Source: CAZFVY01 sp964522665
GTDB taxonomy: Bacteria > Verrucomicrobiota > Verrucomicrobiia > Limisphaerales > CAZFVY01
Assembly (NCBI GenBank): GCA_964522665.1
Contig: CAZFVY010000062.1
Coordinates: forward strand, 1 to 39,993
DNA: 39,993 bases
Direction: 5' to 3'
Below are positions 1 to 8,127 of this stretch, one piece after another. The position numbers and the translations under genes were made by a program. A model generated the notes under the pieces. It was not told where the DNA came from. It saw nothing but the letters and a program-made list of their open reading frames with translations, and searched no databases. Positions within the stretch are counted from its first letter, which is position 1, and each line of letters starts with the position of its first letter.

Positions 1-364
1 GTCGCCATCCTGCCAATAGGTGAACCCGCGCGAATTCATGCGTCCAAACTATATCGTCAGCCGGCTCAATTCAAGCGTAGGCTCCTCAATGCCCGGGAGC
101 GGTTGAAGGAAGAGGGACCGTGAACGTGAGCTGCGAAATCGGTTGACTCGTTTTGCTTCACCGGGAAGCGGTGGTTTGAAAAGGTGCGTTACTCGACCGG
201 ACGCGCCCCGCTGGAAGCCGGCCTTGGTGCTTGAAAAAACAACGCGAAGGTTGTATCTTGGCTCGAAGTCTCGTGATTGGTGGAGGGCTGCGGCGTTCGA
301 ACTCGGCCAAAAGCCCCGTTTCAAACACCAAACCGGCTCCGGTGCATCGAGATTTGACCAGAAC

Positions 365-619
365 GTGTCTCCCCGTGATTTCAGCAAGCGGTTGCGCGGT
401 CGGCTCACCGACGGCCTTACTCTCGACGGCGCCCTCCAAGAGCTGCGTTCTGCGGGAGCGTCGATCGTCGAGTGCGTCGCTGCGATCCGTCGCGTCCATG
501 GCTGCGCTCTCACGGAAGCGAAAAGACTGATCCACGGTTCAAAGGCCTGGGTCGATATCACCACGCGGACGGATGCCATTTGGTCCGAGCTTGCTGAGCC
601 ACTCGACGACTCGGCTTAA
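365..619 (+). CDS. small L7/L12 C-terminal-like protein, hypothetical
   Basis: This short protein of about 84 residues has a C-terminal pattern (LDGALQELRSAGAS, then CAAIRRVHG-like and LTEAKRLIH segments) that resembles the C-terminal fold of ribosomal protein L7/L12 seen in small stand-alone bacterial proteins. Its role is unknown. The open frame continues upstream to an ATG at 143, but that upstream translation is arginine- and tryptophan-rich and resembles no protein, so the in-frame GTG at 365 is preferred. No clear Shine-Dalgarno sequence supports either start. It ends 49 bases before a decayed methyltransferase gene on the same strand. Confidence is moderate for a real gene and low for the start. 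Confidence 0.45.
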   Translation: MSPRDFSKRLRGRLTDGLTLDGALQELRSAGASIVECVAAIRRVHGCALTEAKRLIHGSKAWVDITTRTDAIWSELAEPLDDSA

Positions 620-668
620 AAGGGCTGAACGACTCGCGCCCACGGGACTAGGAGGCAGGTTGCGAACA

Positions 669-992
669 ATGAACGTGATCGAGTATTACGCGAGGCGGGC
701 GCAGGAGTGTGAGCGGATTTATGAGAAGCCGGAGCGACAGGGGGATTTGGCGGCGTTGAAGGCGGCGGTCCCGGTGGCGTTTGCGGGTCGGGACGTGCTC
801 GCAATGGCGTTCGGAACTGGATTTTAGACGCAGGTGATCGCGCGGTCAGCGCAATCGATCACAGCGGCGGATGTGACCGCCGGGATCCTCGGAATCGCGC
901 GAGCGAAAAATTATGGGGCGTGCCCTGTGACGTTCGTCAAGGTCGATCCGTTCATGTTGCCGGGCATCGGCGGACCGTTCGCGGCCGGGCTT
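669..992 (+). pseudogene. SAM-dependent methyltransferase remnant with in-frame stop
   Basis: The frame opens at ATG 669 with YYARRAQECERIYEKPERQ and reaches AFGTGF, which matches the N-terminus and SAM-binding motif I (VLEVACGTGYWTQ) of a class I methyltransferase family. A TAG at 825-827 stands where the family usually has tryptophan. The same frame then continues with TQVIARSAQSITAADVT and a segment ending near GGPFAAGL, as expected for this family. Recognisable similarity stops near 992, so more than half of the enzyme is missing. A single TGG-to-TAG change plus a 3' deletion explains this without any frameshift. Motif I also reads AFGTG rather than the usual ACGTG. The YCII gene begins 88 bases after the remnant. 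Confidence 0.75.
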
Positions 993-1080
993 CAACAGAT
1001 AGGTTCATTCAGTCTCGGACGAATGTTGTCCTGTCCCATTTGGTTGGTTCGTCGTAATCTTGGAACTTACGCTATAAATT

Positions 1081-1452
1081 ATGACACCGACCGCCGAAAA
1101 ACCGCAATTTCTGCTCCTGCTACGTCAACCGCACGGGTCCGGCCCCGGTCCCACGCCCGAGGAGATGAAGGTGATCATGGGCCGGTTCATGGAGTGGATG
1201 AAGGGCCTGAGCGCGAAGGGGATGGTGGTCGGGACCAATGGGTTGGAGAGCGCCGGCACGGTGCTGCGCGGCCCGCGGGGCGCGACGGTGAGCGACGGGC
1301 CGTTCGCGGAGGCGAAGGAGATCATTGGTGGTTACGTCCTCATCAGGGCGGATAATCTCAATGAAGCGGTGGAGGCGGCCCGTGACTGCCCAGGACTGGA
1401 TTATCAAATGGCGGTCGAGGTGCGGCCGGTCAAGACGCGGGGCGCGGGGTGA
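1081..1452 (+). CDS. YCII-related (DGPF) domain protein
   Basis: This 123-residue protein has the YCII/DGPF family pattern: an N-terminal strand QFLLLLRQP, a helix EEMKVIMGRFMEWMKGL, the signature VSDGPFAEAKEIIGGYVLI, and a closing helix-strand (NLNEAVEAARDCPGL). YCII proteins are small ferredoxin-like-fold proteins. They are often encoded near ECF sigma factors and their reaction is mostly unknown. No sigma partner is adjacent here; the nearest sigma gene is the fusion at 5.7-7.9 kb on the other strand. The ATG at 1081 has no clear Shine-Dalgarno sequence. TATAAA at 1073-1078 is too close to the start to be a normal -10 box for it. Family assignment is firm and function is not. Confidence 0.85.
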   Translation: MTPTAEKPQFLLLLRQPHGSGPGPTPEEMKVIMGRFMEWMKGLSAKGMVVGTNGLESAGTVLRGPRGATVSDGPFAEAKEIIGGYVLIRADNLNEAVEAARDCPGLDYQMAVEVRPVKTRGAG

Positions 1453-1489
1453 CGATCGGCGATTATAGTGCAGAATAAGACACAGACAT

Positions 1490-1627
1490 TGGCAAAATCA
1501 TGGGTGGCAAAATCATGGGGAAAAATATCCTTTGCATCGCGCCGACCAGATCGGGTCCGGCGGTGAATCTGATCGCGCGCGGAGTGGCATTTTTCTTTGG
1601 ATGATTTTGCCACCCATGATTTTGCCA
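1490..1627. repeat. palindromic element, family A, copy 1 (long spacer)
   Basis: Two 27-base arms (1490-1516 and 1601-1627) are perfect reverse complements. Each arm contains two direct copies of TGGCAAAATCAT. The 84-base spacer differs from the 46-base spacer shared by the other two copies, although GAAAAAT and ATTTTTC near its ends extend the stem. It lies between the YCII gene and the 3' end of the convergent propeller gene. Confidence 0.9.
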
Positions 1628-1639
1628 TTCCGATCCCGC

Positions 1640-2737
1640 TCAATTCAGGGCGCTCGGGGGCGGCACGGCGTGGGCGCGGCCGAGGCCGAATTCGTTACCC
1701 ATCTCCGTCACTTTGCCGTCGCGGAAATGGACTTCGAGGAATTTTGAGCCGCTGACCAATTTGCCCGCGTCGTCCTTGAGCGTGGCGACGACTTTGCGGG
1801 TGCGCGCGTCGATGACGTCGGGGGTGTGGCACCAGGCGTATTGGCCGTCGAGGCTGAAGCAGATCCAGCCGTGCCCCTTGGCGCTGACGGCGACTTCGCC
1901 CTTCGGCTTGGGCGGGGTTTGCGTCGCGTCGAAGATGAACAGTTTCTGGCCGTCCTGATCGGTGATCCAGAGTTCGGATTCATCGGGCGTCAACGCGGCG
2001 CCGTGAGTGCGGTGCGCGATCGGCGCGGCGCCGGCGAGCACCCGGCTGACGCGTTCGCCGGTCTGCAAATTGACCAGATCGAAGCCGACGTGTTTGCCGA
2101 GGCAGACGTAGGCGAATTGATTGCGGCTGTCCACGGTGAAGGGAAAGACGCCGGATTCACCGACCCCTTTGAAATCGTGAAGCACCGAGTCGTCGCGGGT
2201 CGCGATGGCGGTCAGGTTGGTTTCCGTGCCGAGGAAAACAAAACGGCCGTCCAAACTCGTGATGCTGTTGTGCGCCTGGAGGCCGACCGGGATGCGTTTG
2301 AGGAGGGCGCCGTCCTCGGCGTTGATGACGAGCAAGCCGCTGTCGTCGCCGCGGTACCACCAACCGGTCGGCGCGTAAATCTTTTTGCCATCGGGCGTGA
2401 TGCTTGAGCGGTCGCAGCCGGCGGGATAGGTTTGCTCCCATACGACCTTTTCGGTTTCGAGATCGAAGCAACCGAGCCGCCGGCTCGTGGTCGAGTAATA
2501 GACGCGATGCGTTCGCGCGTTCCCGGTGAAACCGCGGATTCCCTCGCGGAAGCTGGGGATTTCAATGCGGCGCACGAAGCGGTGGCCATTGTCGATGTCG
2601 AAAACCAGGATGCCATTGCCGGATCCGCTTTCCATTTGGGCGCCATCGGGCGTGCTGATGTAAAGCAACCGGTGATCCGCGGCCTGCGCCCCGGCTACGC
2701 AAAGCCACAAGGCGGCGAAAAGAGAGTGGGTACGCAT
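1640..2737 (-). CDS. secreted beta-propeller protein (YncE/PQQ-like)
   Basis: This 365-residue protein begins with a signal peptide (MRTHSLFAALWLCVAGAQA). Repeated propeller blades follow, with patterns such as NGILVFDIDNGHRFVRRIEIP, LGCFDLETEKVVWEQ, LLVINAEDGALLKRIPVG and KLFIFDATQTPPKPKG. The fold fits YncE-like seven-bladed propellers that act as periplasmic binding or scaffold modules. No catalytic residues can be named. The ATG at 2737 is chosen over upstream in-frame starts because the extra N-terminal translation is non-protein-like and because the signal peptide starts there. It lies 171 bases downstream of the dehydrogenase pair on the same strand, so it could be co-transcribed, but the repeat-bearing gap argues for a separate unit. 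Confidence 0.8.
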   Translation of the reverse strand: MRTHSLFAALWLCVAGAQAADHRLLYISTPDGAQMESGSGNGILVFDIDNGHRFVRRIEIPSFREGIRGFTGNARTHRVYYSTTSRRLGCFDLETEKVVWEQTYPAGCDRSSITPDGKKIYAPTGWWYRGDDSGLLVINAEDGALLKRIPVGLQAHNSITSLDGRFVFLGTETNLTAIATRDDSVLHDFKGVGESGVFPFTVDSRNQFAYVCLGKHVGFDLVNLQTGERVSRVLAGAAPIAHRTHGAALTPDESELWITDQDGQKLFIFDATQTPPKPKGEVAVSAKGHGWICFSLDGQYAWCHTPDVIDARTRKVVATLKDDAGKLVSGSKFLEVHFRDGKVTEMGNEFGLGRAHAVPPPSALN

Positions 2738-2798
2738 GGGCAGACTATGCGACGGAGGCGCAGGAGCGTCAAGGCAGGCGGGGCGGCGACGAGCGCGC

Positions 2799-2831
2799 AA
2801 AGGCTGAAGGCAAAATGCTAAAGGCTGAAGG
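2799..2831. repeat. short direct repeat AAAGGCTGAAGG x2
   Basis: AAAGGCTGAAGG occurs at 2799-2810 and 2820-2831, a 21-base period, in the gap upstream of the propeller gene. A related string in the other orientation (TTTAGCATTTAGCCTTCAGC) lies at 5521-5540 upstream of the GMC gene. Confidence 0.7.
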
Positions 2832-2908
2832 AGCGGGGCGGGGCGGGGGTTCCCGGTAATTCTGACGCGGCAGGCCAGGATTATCCGTCCCCTACTTCCC
2901 ATTAGCTC

Positions 2909-3556
2909 TTATTTGGTCACTGGACTCAGCCCCAGTTTTTCGAGGACGTTGGGCGGGGGGCCGTCGAAGGTGGCGAGGGGGACGTTGCCGATATACTGCA
3001 GATCTTTCATCCCTTCGCGGGTGGTGTAGAAGCCCGTCGCGGTCAGGTCGCGGAAGCGGGCGAAAAAGAGGGCGGCGGCCTCGAAGCCGGGCTTGGCGTT
3101 CGGGACGTAGGCGATGTCATCGCAGATTTGCTGCTTCTGCTCGGCGGATAATTCGGCGAACGGTTTGGTGAAGCGGCGGTTCGACTCGGTGTTGAGCCAG
3201 GTCAAGCCGCCGCGAATCGGAACCCGGTCGGCTTCTTGTTCCGGGTACGGCGCGCTAACCCATTCATTGATGAAGTCGGGGACGCCCACGGCGCTGGCGC
3301 TCGGCGATTGATCGTCGGCGGGAATAATGACGTCGCAGAGCGCGCTGACGGTGGCCAGTTCAGCGTCGGAGAGAATTCGCGCCCACGGGACGCTCGGCTT
3401 CAGCAGGTCGGGGTCGGTCGCGGAACGGTTCGGCGCAGGCGCCTCGATGGCGCCCGGGTTTTGCGCGAGGGCGTGGACGCCGACGGCCGGTACCGCGGCG
3501 GCGCCGGCGATCCATTTGAGGGCCTCGCGACGGCCGATTTTTTCAGGCTGGCTCAT
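2909..3556 (-). CDS. gluconate 2-dehydrogenase subunit 3-like, Tat-exported
   Basis: This 215-residue protein has a twin-arginine signal (GRREALKWIAGAAAVPAVGV) followed by a helical domain. That domain contains LSDAELATVSALCDVIIPADD and VPDFINEW, the hallmarks of the gluconate 2-dehydrogenase subunit 3 family. Such subunits pair with a GMC flavoprotein and help deliver it to the periplasm, where electrons pass to a cytochrome or quinone. Its ATG at 3556 overlaps the stop of the upstream GMC gene by four bases, so translation is coupled. The GMC partner has no signal of its own, which fits co-export of the folded flavoprotein on this Tat signal. The substrate cannot be read from the sequence. 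Confidence 0.88.
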   Translation of the reverse strand: MSQPEKIGRREALKWIAGAAAVPAVGVHALAQNPGAIEAPAPNRSATDPDLLKPSVPWARILSDAELATVSALCDVIIPADDQSPSASAVGVPDFINEWVSAPYPEQEADRVPIRGGLTWLNTESNRRFTKPFAELSAEQKQQICDDIAYVPNAKPGFEAAALFFARFRDLTATGFYTTREGMKDLQYIGNVPLATFDGPPPNVLEKLGLSPVTK

Positions 3557-5286
3557 AGATTCCCTTTCTTAAGCTCGTCGATCAGGTGATCGCAACTGCG
3601 CCAGGCGAGCGCGAGGATCGAGAGGGTCGGGTTTTTGTCGGCGTTCGAGACGAACGGTGCGCCGTCGGTCACGAAAAGATTCTTCACGTCCCACGATTGG
3701 CAATACTGGTTCAGCACGGAGTCGCGCTTATCCGAACCCATGCGAACCGTGCCGACCTCGTGGATGATTTCGCCGGGCCGGGCGATGGCTTTGGCGCCGT
3801 CCGTTTCGGGCGCTTTGAACGGCTTGCCGCCGAGCGCCGTGATGATCTCGGCAAAAGTCTGTTGCATATGCGCGGCTTGCTTCAGTTCGTGGTCCGACCA
3901 TTTCCAACGAAAGCGCAGCGCCGGAATCCCCCATTGATCGACGACGCGCGGATCGATTTCGCAATAGCAATCCTCGTTCGGAATCATTTCGCCGCGGCCG
4001 GCGAAATTGACGATCGAGCCGTAATAGCGCCGGCAGTCCTGCTTATATTTCGTCCCGTAGGAGCCGCCGGTGAATTGTTCCAACCCGTCGAAAACGCCCG
4101 CCTCGGGTTTCACGCGGCCGCCGTCGAATTCGATATGGTAGCCGCGCGCGAACCCGAGCTTGCCGGCCTTCTGCTCCCCGTAGAGCCACCACGGCATATA
4201 CATGTGCATCCCGGAAACGCCGTCTTCGTTATGCGGCGGGACGTTCTCCAGCGCCGGAATCTGCCCGGACAAACTGGCGCCGACGGTGTCCATGAGATAC
4301 TTGCCGATTTTGCCGCTGGAATTCGCCAGGCCATCGGGAAAAAGCGCGCTCTTTGAATTCAAGAGCACCCGCGCTGATTCGCCCGCGCCGGCGGCGAGAA
4401 TGACCACCTTGGCGGCCGCGTGGCGATCCTGGCGGGTGGCCTTGTCGATGTAATTGACGCCGGTCGCGCGCCCCGAGCCATCAATGGTCACTTCGCGGAC
4501 CATCGCGTCAGTGATGATGTCGAGGTTGCCGGTCTTGACCGCAGGCGGGAGCAGGACGGTCGTGGATTGGAAATTCGCCTTGATCGAGCAGCCGCGTCCG
4601 CAATCGGTCGCGTAAAAACAGGCGAGCCGGGAATTGCCATCTTTGTTCTTGGGCCGGGTGAGAATCGCGAGGTGCGACGGAATGACCGGGATCTTCAGAC
4701 CGACGCAGGCCTTTTTCGTGAGCAGCTCGTACGCGCGCGGCTTCGGCGGCGGCTGCAACACGCCGGGTGGCGAGTCGGGCGTATTTTCCAAACTTTCGTT
4801 CGAGCCGAAAACCCCGACCAAATCCTCGGTTCGGTCGTAGTATGGCGCCATATCCTCGTAACTGATCGGCCAATCGATGCCCAGCCCGTCGCGGCCGCGC
4901 GGCTTGAAATCATACGGTCCCATCCGCAACGCGATGCGGCCCCAATGATTCGTGCGCCCGCCGAGCATCCGCGGTCGCCACCACATGAAATCGACGCCCG
5001 GCGCGCTGGTGTAAGGTTCGCCCGGAACCTTCCAACCGCCATCGACGGTCGCGTCGTAGAAACCGAACGGCTTGTCGGGCGTGGCCGCGCCGCGTAACGG
5101 AGCGTCCTTGGCCAACTGAAACATCGGCGTCTCGGTCACCGGATCGTAATTGCGTCCCGCTTCGAGCATCAGCGTTTTGACGCCGGCCTTGGCCAGCACA
5201 TAGGCGCTCATTCCCCCGCCCGCGCCGGACCCGACGATAATGACATCATAGCTCGGCTGGGTCTTGCTATTCGTGATCAGCGGCAT
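3553..5286 (-). CDS. GMC-family FAD oxidoreductase (large subunit)
   Basis: This 577-residue protein carries an FAD dinucleotide-binding motif near its start (VIIVGSGAGGGMSAYVLAKAG with one break; glycines at about 19, 21, 23 and 24). The GMC C-terminal region contains IHEVGTVRMG and SNADKNPTLSILAL. MLGGRTNHWGR near residue 110 is the usual GMC ADP-contact region. Close relatives oxidise sugars, sugar acids or cyclitols in the periplasm. It is the first gene of a two-gene unit with the Tat-exported subunit 3-like gene; the stop and start codons overlap. It has no signal peptide, consistent with export as a complex. No cytochrome c subunit gene is adjacent, so the electron acceptor is unknown. 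The ATG at 5286 lacks a strong Shine-Dalgarno sequence. Confidence 0.92.
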   Translation of the reverse strand: MPLITNSKTQPSYDVIIVGSGAGGGMSAYVLAKAGVKTLMLEAGRNYDPVTETPMFQLAKDAPLRGAATPDKPFGFYDATVDGGWKVPGEPYTSAPGVDFMWWRPRMLGGRTNHWGRIALRMGPYDFKPRGRDGLGIDWPISYEDMAPYYDRTEDLVGVFGSNESLENTPDSPPGVLQPPPKPRAYELLTKKACVGLKIPVIPSHLAILTRPKNKDGNSRLACFYATDCGRGCSIKANFQSTTVLLPPAVKTGNLDIITDAMVREVTIDGSGRATGVNYIDKATRQDRHAAAKVVILAAGAGESARVLLNSKSALFPDGLANSSGKIGKYLMDTVGASLSGQIPALENVPPHNEDGVSGMHMYMPWWLYGEQKAGKLGFARGYHIEFDGGRVKPEAGVFDGLEQFTGGSYGTKYKQDCRRYYGSIVNFAGRGEMIPNEDCYCEIDPRVVDQWGIPALRFRWKWSDHELKQAAHMQQTFAEIITALGGKPFKAPETDGAKAIARPGEIIHEVGTVRMGSDKRDSVLNQYCQSWDVKNLFVTDGAPFVSNADKNPTLSILALAWRSCDHLIDELKKGNL

Positions 5287-5691
5287 GGAGCAATTAAACC
5301 AGTCCAGGCGGCGGGGTCAATTCTTAGGCGCCGCATAACGGCCGGAGGTGGGCTTTCAGCGGATTTTATGGAAAGGGCCCGGTCGGGCAAGGCTAAGCGC
5401 CACTGGAGCTGTGCGAGGCGGATGCAGCAGGGTCTCAAGCGGAACGCGGATCTGCGATCCGCCGCGCGTCCGCCGGGCACACGGGCTCGGCGCCTCGGAG
5501 CGGGGCAGACAGACTCGCGCTTTAGCATTTAGCCTTCAGCGTTTAGGCTTGTCTTAAGACAGCGTGGCGCCGCTGCGTGTCGCAGACCCGCGCCCCGGTC
5601 GGCTGAGCCGCGTTTCGGCGGGTTCGCGGGCTTGCTCAGGCAGGGAGGGGCGTCATTCGTCCGGGCGCCGCGAGGCGCTCTATCGCGCCAC
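5287..5691. other. intergenic region, no gene supported
   Basis: About 400 bases separate the sigma-HEAT gene and the GMC gene, both on the minus strand. Short open frames here look like chance frames in GC-rich DNA. The only structure seen is the AT-richer stretch at 5521-5550, related to the direct repeat at 2799-2831. Confidence 0.6.
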
Positions 5692-7914
5692 TTACGGCTT
5701 GAACAGGTCCTTCAAATTCGGATCTACCTGCACAACTCTCGCCGCGAACGCGCTTTGGATCGCGGGATCGAGCGCGGCCATTTGTTTGGACATGTCGGCC
5801 ACTTCGTCCCGCGTGTACCAGTGGGAAATGCCCTTGAAGAAGCGCGTCTGGAAATCGGTCTCCAGGTCGGGGCCGCCGGCCGGCCGGTTTCCGGCTGCCT
5901 CCAAGACCGCGCCGAGCGCGGCGCTCAGGCCTTGGGCCACGGTGTCGCGGGCAACCTTCGAGATCACGATGGTTGGGTCGATTTGATGGAGGGCGTCCAC
6001 GATCTTGTCGCGGGTCATATCGTCCTGGCCGGCGATCGCGGCGGTCAAAGCGGACGTCGCCTGGGCGGCGGCGGGGCCGAGCTTGCCCAGCAACGGCGCG
6101 GCGGTTCCCACTTGCACCGGGTCCTTCAAGGCCGTCAACAGATCATCGACCGTATAGTTGCCGGATTGCCATTTTTGGGACCAGCGGTTCATGGCTTCGG
6201 TGGACGCTTCTTCCTGGGTGAGCGCCTGATCGACCGCGGGCAACGCGGCGCGGAGTTGACCGTCGATCTTGCCGGCGGCGCTTAAGGCGAGGCTGCGCAG
6301 CAACGGGTCCTGGGTGGCGTTCGCGAATTCGAGCAGCACCCCGGTCGAGTCCGCCGCGATTGGGCCGAGCCGCTGCAAGGTCTCAATCGCCATCAAGCCC
6401 TTCATGCTGTCGCCGCTTTTGAGGCCGGCCTTGATCTCATCGAATATTTTAGGGTCATCGGCGCCTTTGGCCTGGACCAGCGCGCAGGCGGCTTCGAAGC
6501 GCAGGTCGGGATTGTCGCCGTCGAGCAACTTTTGCAGCGCGGGAAGGAACGGCTCCGCGGCCGGGCGATCTTGCAGAATGGTGTCGGACAACGCCTCGGG
6601 AAGATAACGTTTGAGGCTGCTGAAATCGGTCCGCGCGAGCAGGTCGGTCATCGGTCCGAGGTCCTCGGCGCTCAAGAAGTTTCGCGTCCCGGAATCGTCC
6701 CTGGCCCGCAAGGCCGTGACCGCGAAGCTGCTCAACTCCGGGTCCTGGGAATGAAATGCCAGTTGATGAAGGAAGGGGACCACTTCGGCGCGCGAGCCCG
6801 GGGCTAAGGACAGGAGCGTGCCCAGAGCCGAGACCGCCCGCAGTCGTATCTCCTTCTCCGGATTCAGCGCCGCGTCGCGCAAGGTCGTGAACGCCGCGCC
6901 GGCGTTGCCGCCCAACTCGCTGAGCGCGTCGAACATTTCCTTGGATGGGTACTGCCGTGTGCCGGAGAGATTCGTGGGGGGATCGAGTAGCGCGCGCCGC
7001 AGCTTGGCCATCGCCCGCGCCAAGTCGGTCCCCGTCGGATGGCGACGGCGGATCTCGGCCAACCATTCCGGCGGTGATTTCGCGGGAAGAGCGGCGCCGC
7101 CGTGGACGCTCGGGGCGCCGACTTGCGAGTCAGGCCCCAGTTCGGTCGCGGGCTGAAAATAGGCGCGATTTCCCACCAGGGCCAGCAGGCCGGCGGCCGT
7201 CACGATCAAGGCGGCGGTTTTGAATTTTGTCATAAGTAGGAGAGTTTGAACAATGGGAACGCTGGAGAAGCCGCTCGGGCTGGCGGCGGCGAGCGCCTGG
7301 GTGATGCCGCGAGCCGCGGCGGCCGGCGCTGCTTCGACCGCGCGGGCCGAGAGGACACCGCCCAGGGCCGCGGCCGTGCAAACCGTGCCGCGCGCGGCCA
7401 GCAGGCGGCGCAGACGCTCGACGGCGCGGCTGACGCGCATCTTGGCGGCGTCCTCGTTGATCCCGAGGTTGTCCCCGACCTCCCGCATCGACTTGGCTTG
7501 AAAAAAACGGAGCAGGATTACCAAGCGGTCCGCCTCTCCCAACCGCGTGAGCGCGGCATCCAGTTGCGGGGCCAGACGGTTCCAGAGTTCCTCGTGCTGC
7601 GGTGCGGGTTCGTTCATCGCGGCGGCCTCTCTTTCACGTTGGCGGCGCCGTTGTTCGCCGCGTTTGATTTTGGCGGCGGTGTAGCTGGTCGTCCGGTATA
7701 GCCATCCGGCGAGCGTGCGGTAATGGGTCAAGCCGCGGGCCTTGCGCGCGAGCAGGCAAAAGACGGCTTGGGAGGCCTCTTGAGCCAAAGCGCGGTCCTC
7801 GAGTTGCCGCAACGCCGCGGAAAAGACCAAATCCACGTAGCGCCCGACCAACTCGTCAAAGGCCGCTTCGGTCTTGCCCGTCAAATAGGCCCGCAATAAT
7901 TCCGCATCCTGCAT
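5692..7914 (-). CDS. ECF-type sigma factor fused to membrane segment and HEAT-like region
   Basis: This 740-residue fusion begins with sigma-70 region 2 (about residues 5-80: AAFDELVGRYVDLVFSAALR, then AGWLYRTTSYTAA). Region 4 follows (about 115-170: DRLVILLRFFQAKSMREVGD, then EDAAKMRVSRAVERLRRLL). An alanine-rich linker and one likely transmembrane helix (about 233-249, AALIVTAAGLLALVG) come next. Roughly 450 residues of helical HEAT/armadillo-like repeats complete it (for example ALNPEKEIRLRAVSALGTL and GDNPDLRFEAACALVQAKG). Such a protein could hold a sigma module at the membrane with a sensing domain outside, or release it by proteolysis; that is inference. The ATG at 7914 is chosen because AGGTGAG lies just upstream, rather than the GTG two codons earlier. 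No separate anti-sigma gene is adjacent. Confidence 0.85.
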   Translation of the reverse strand: MQDAELLRAYLTGKTEAAFDELVGRYVDLVFSAALRQLEDRALAQEASQAVFCLLARKARGLTHYRTLAGWLYRTTSYTAAKIKRGEQRRRQREREAAAMNEPAPQHEELWNRLAPQLDAALTRLGEADRLVILLRFFQAKSMREVGDNLGINEDAAKMRVSRAVERLRRLLAARGTVCTAAALGGVLSARAVEAAPAAAARGITQALAAASPSGFSSVPIVQTLLLMTKFKTAALIVTAAGLLALVGNRAYFQPATELGPDSQVGAPSVHGGAALPAKSPPEWLAEIRRRHPTGTDLARAMAKLRRALLDPPTNLSGTRQYPSKEMFDALSELGGNAGAAFTTLRDAALNPEKEIRLRAVSALGTLLSLAPGSRAEVVPFLHQLAFHSQDPELSSFAVTALRARDDSGTRNFLSAEDLGPMTDLLARTDFSSLKRYLPEALSDTILQDRPAAEPFLPALQKLLDGDNPDLRFEAACALVQAKGADDPKIFDEIKAGLKSGDSMKGLMAIETLQRLGPIAADSTGVLLEFANATQDPLLRSLALSAAGKIDGQLRAALPAVDQALTQEEASTEAMNRWSQKWQSGNYTVDDLLTALKDPVQVGTAAPLLGKLGPAAAQATSALTAAIAGQDDMTRDKIVDALHQIDPTIVISKVARDTVAQGLSAALGAVLEAAGNRPAGGPDLETDFQTRFFKGISHWYTRDEVADMSKQMAALDPAIQSAFAARVVQVDPNLKDLFKP

Positions 7915-7962
7915 ACTCACCTATAATGTCCCCGCCCCTGGCAAAAGGGTAACCGGAAATCC

Positions 7963-8068
7963 CCAAGGGGTCAGAGATGAATAATGACATATTCCTGAGT
8001 GAACCGGGAGGAATCAGCTCGTCGCCGAGCTTCACGAATATGCACTTATTCATCTCTGACCCCTTTGG
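7963..8068. repeat. palindromic element, family B, copy 1
   Basis: This is an imperfect palindrome of about 106 bases. The left arm starts CCAAGGGGTCAGAGATGAAT and the right arm is close to its reverse complement, ending ATTCATCTCTGACCCCTTTGG with a one-base offset. A second copy lies at 13354-13458. Arms of this type (GGGGTCAGAGATGA) resemble those flanking REP-associated tyrosine transposases, but no transposase gene is present in this window. The element lies between the sigma-HEAT gene and the end of the DUF2071 operon. Confidence 0.85.
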
Positions 8069-8127
8069 TCCTCCAGAGGAGATACCTTCGCGGTGGGAGC
8101 GCCAAGTGGCGCTTAGTCGTGCGCGGC

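Noticed and set aside
1073..1078. TATAAA as -10 box for the YCII gene
   Set aside because: It ends two bases before the ATG, so a transcript start would fall inside the coding sequence.
3586..4356. Long open frames opposite the GMC gene and other GC-rich genes (for example 1826-2407, 18330-19622, 38173-39342)
   Set aside because: Antisense frames of this length are expected in GC-rich coding DNA. None shows a recognisable domain and each is opposite a gene with clear family motifs.
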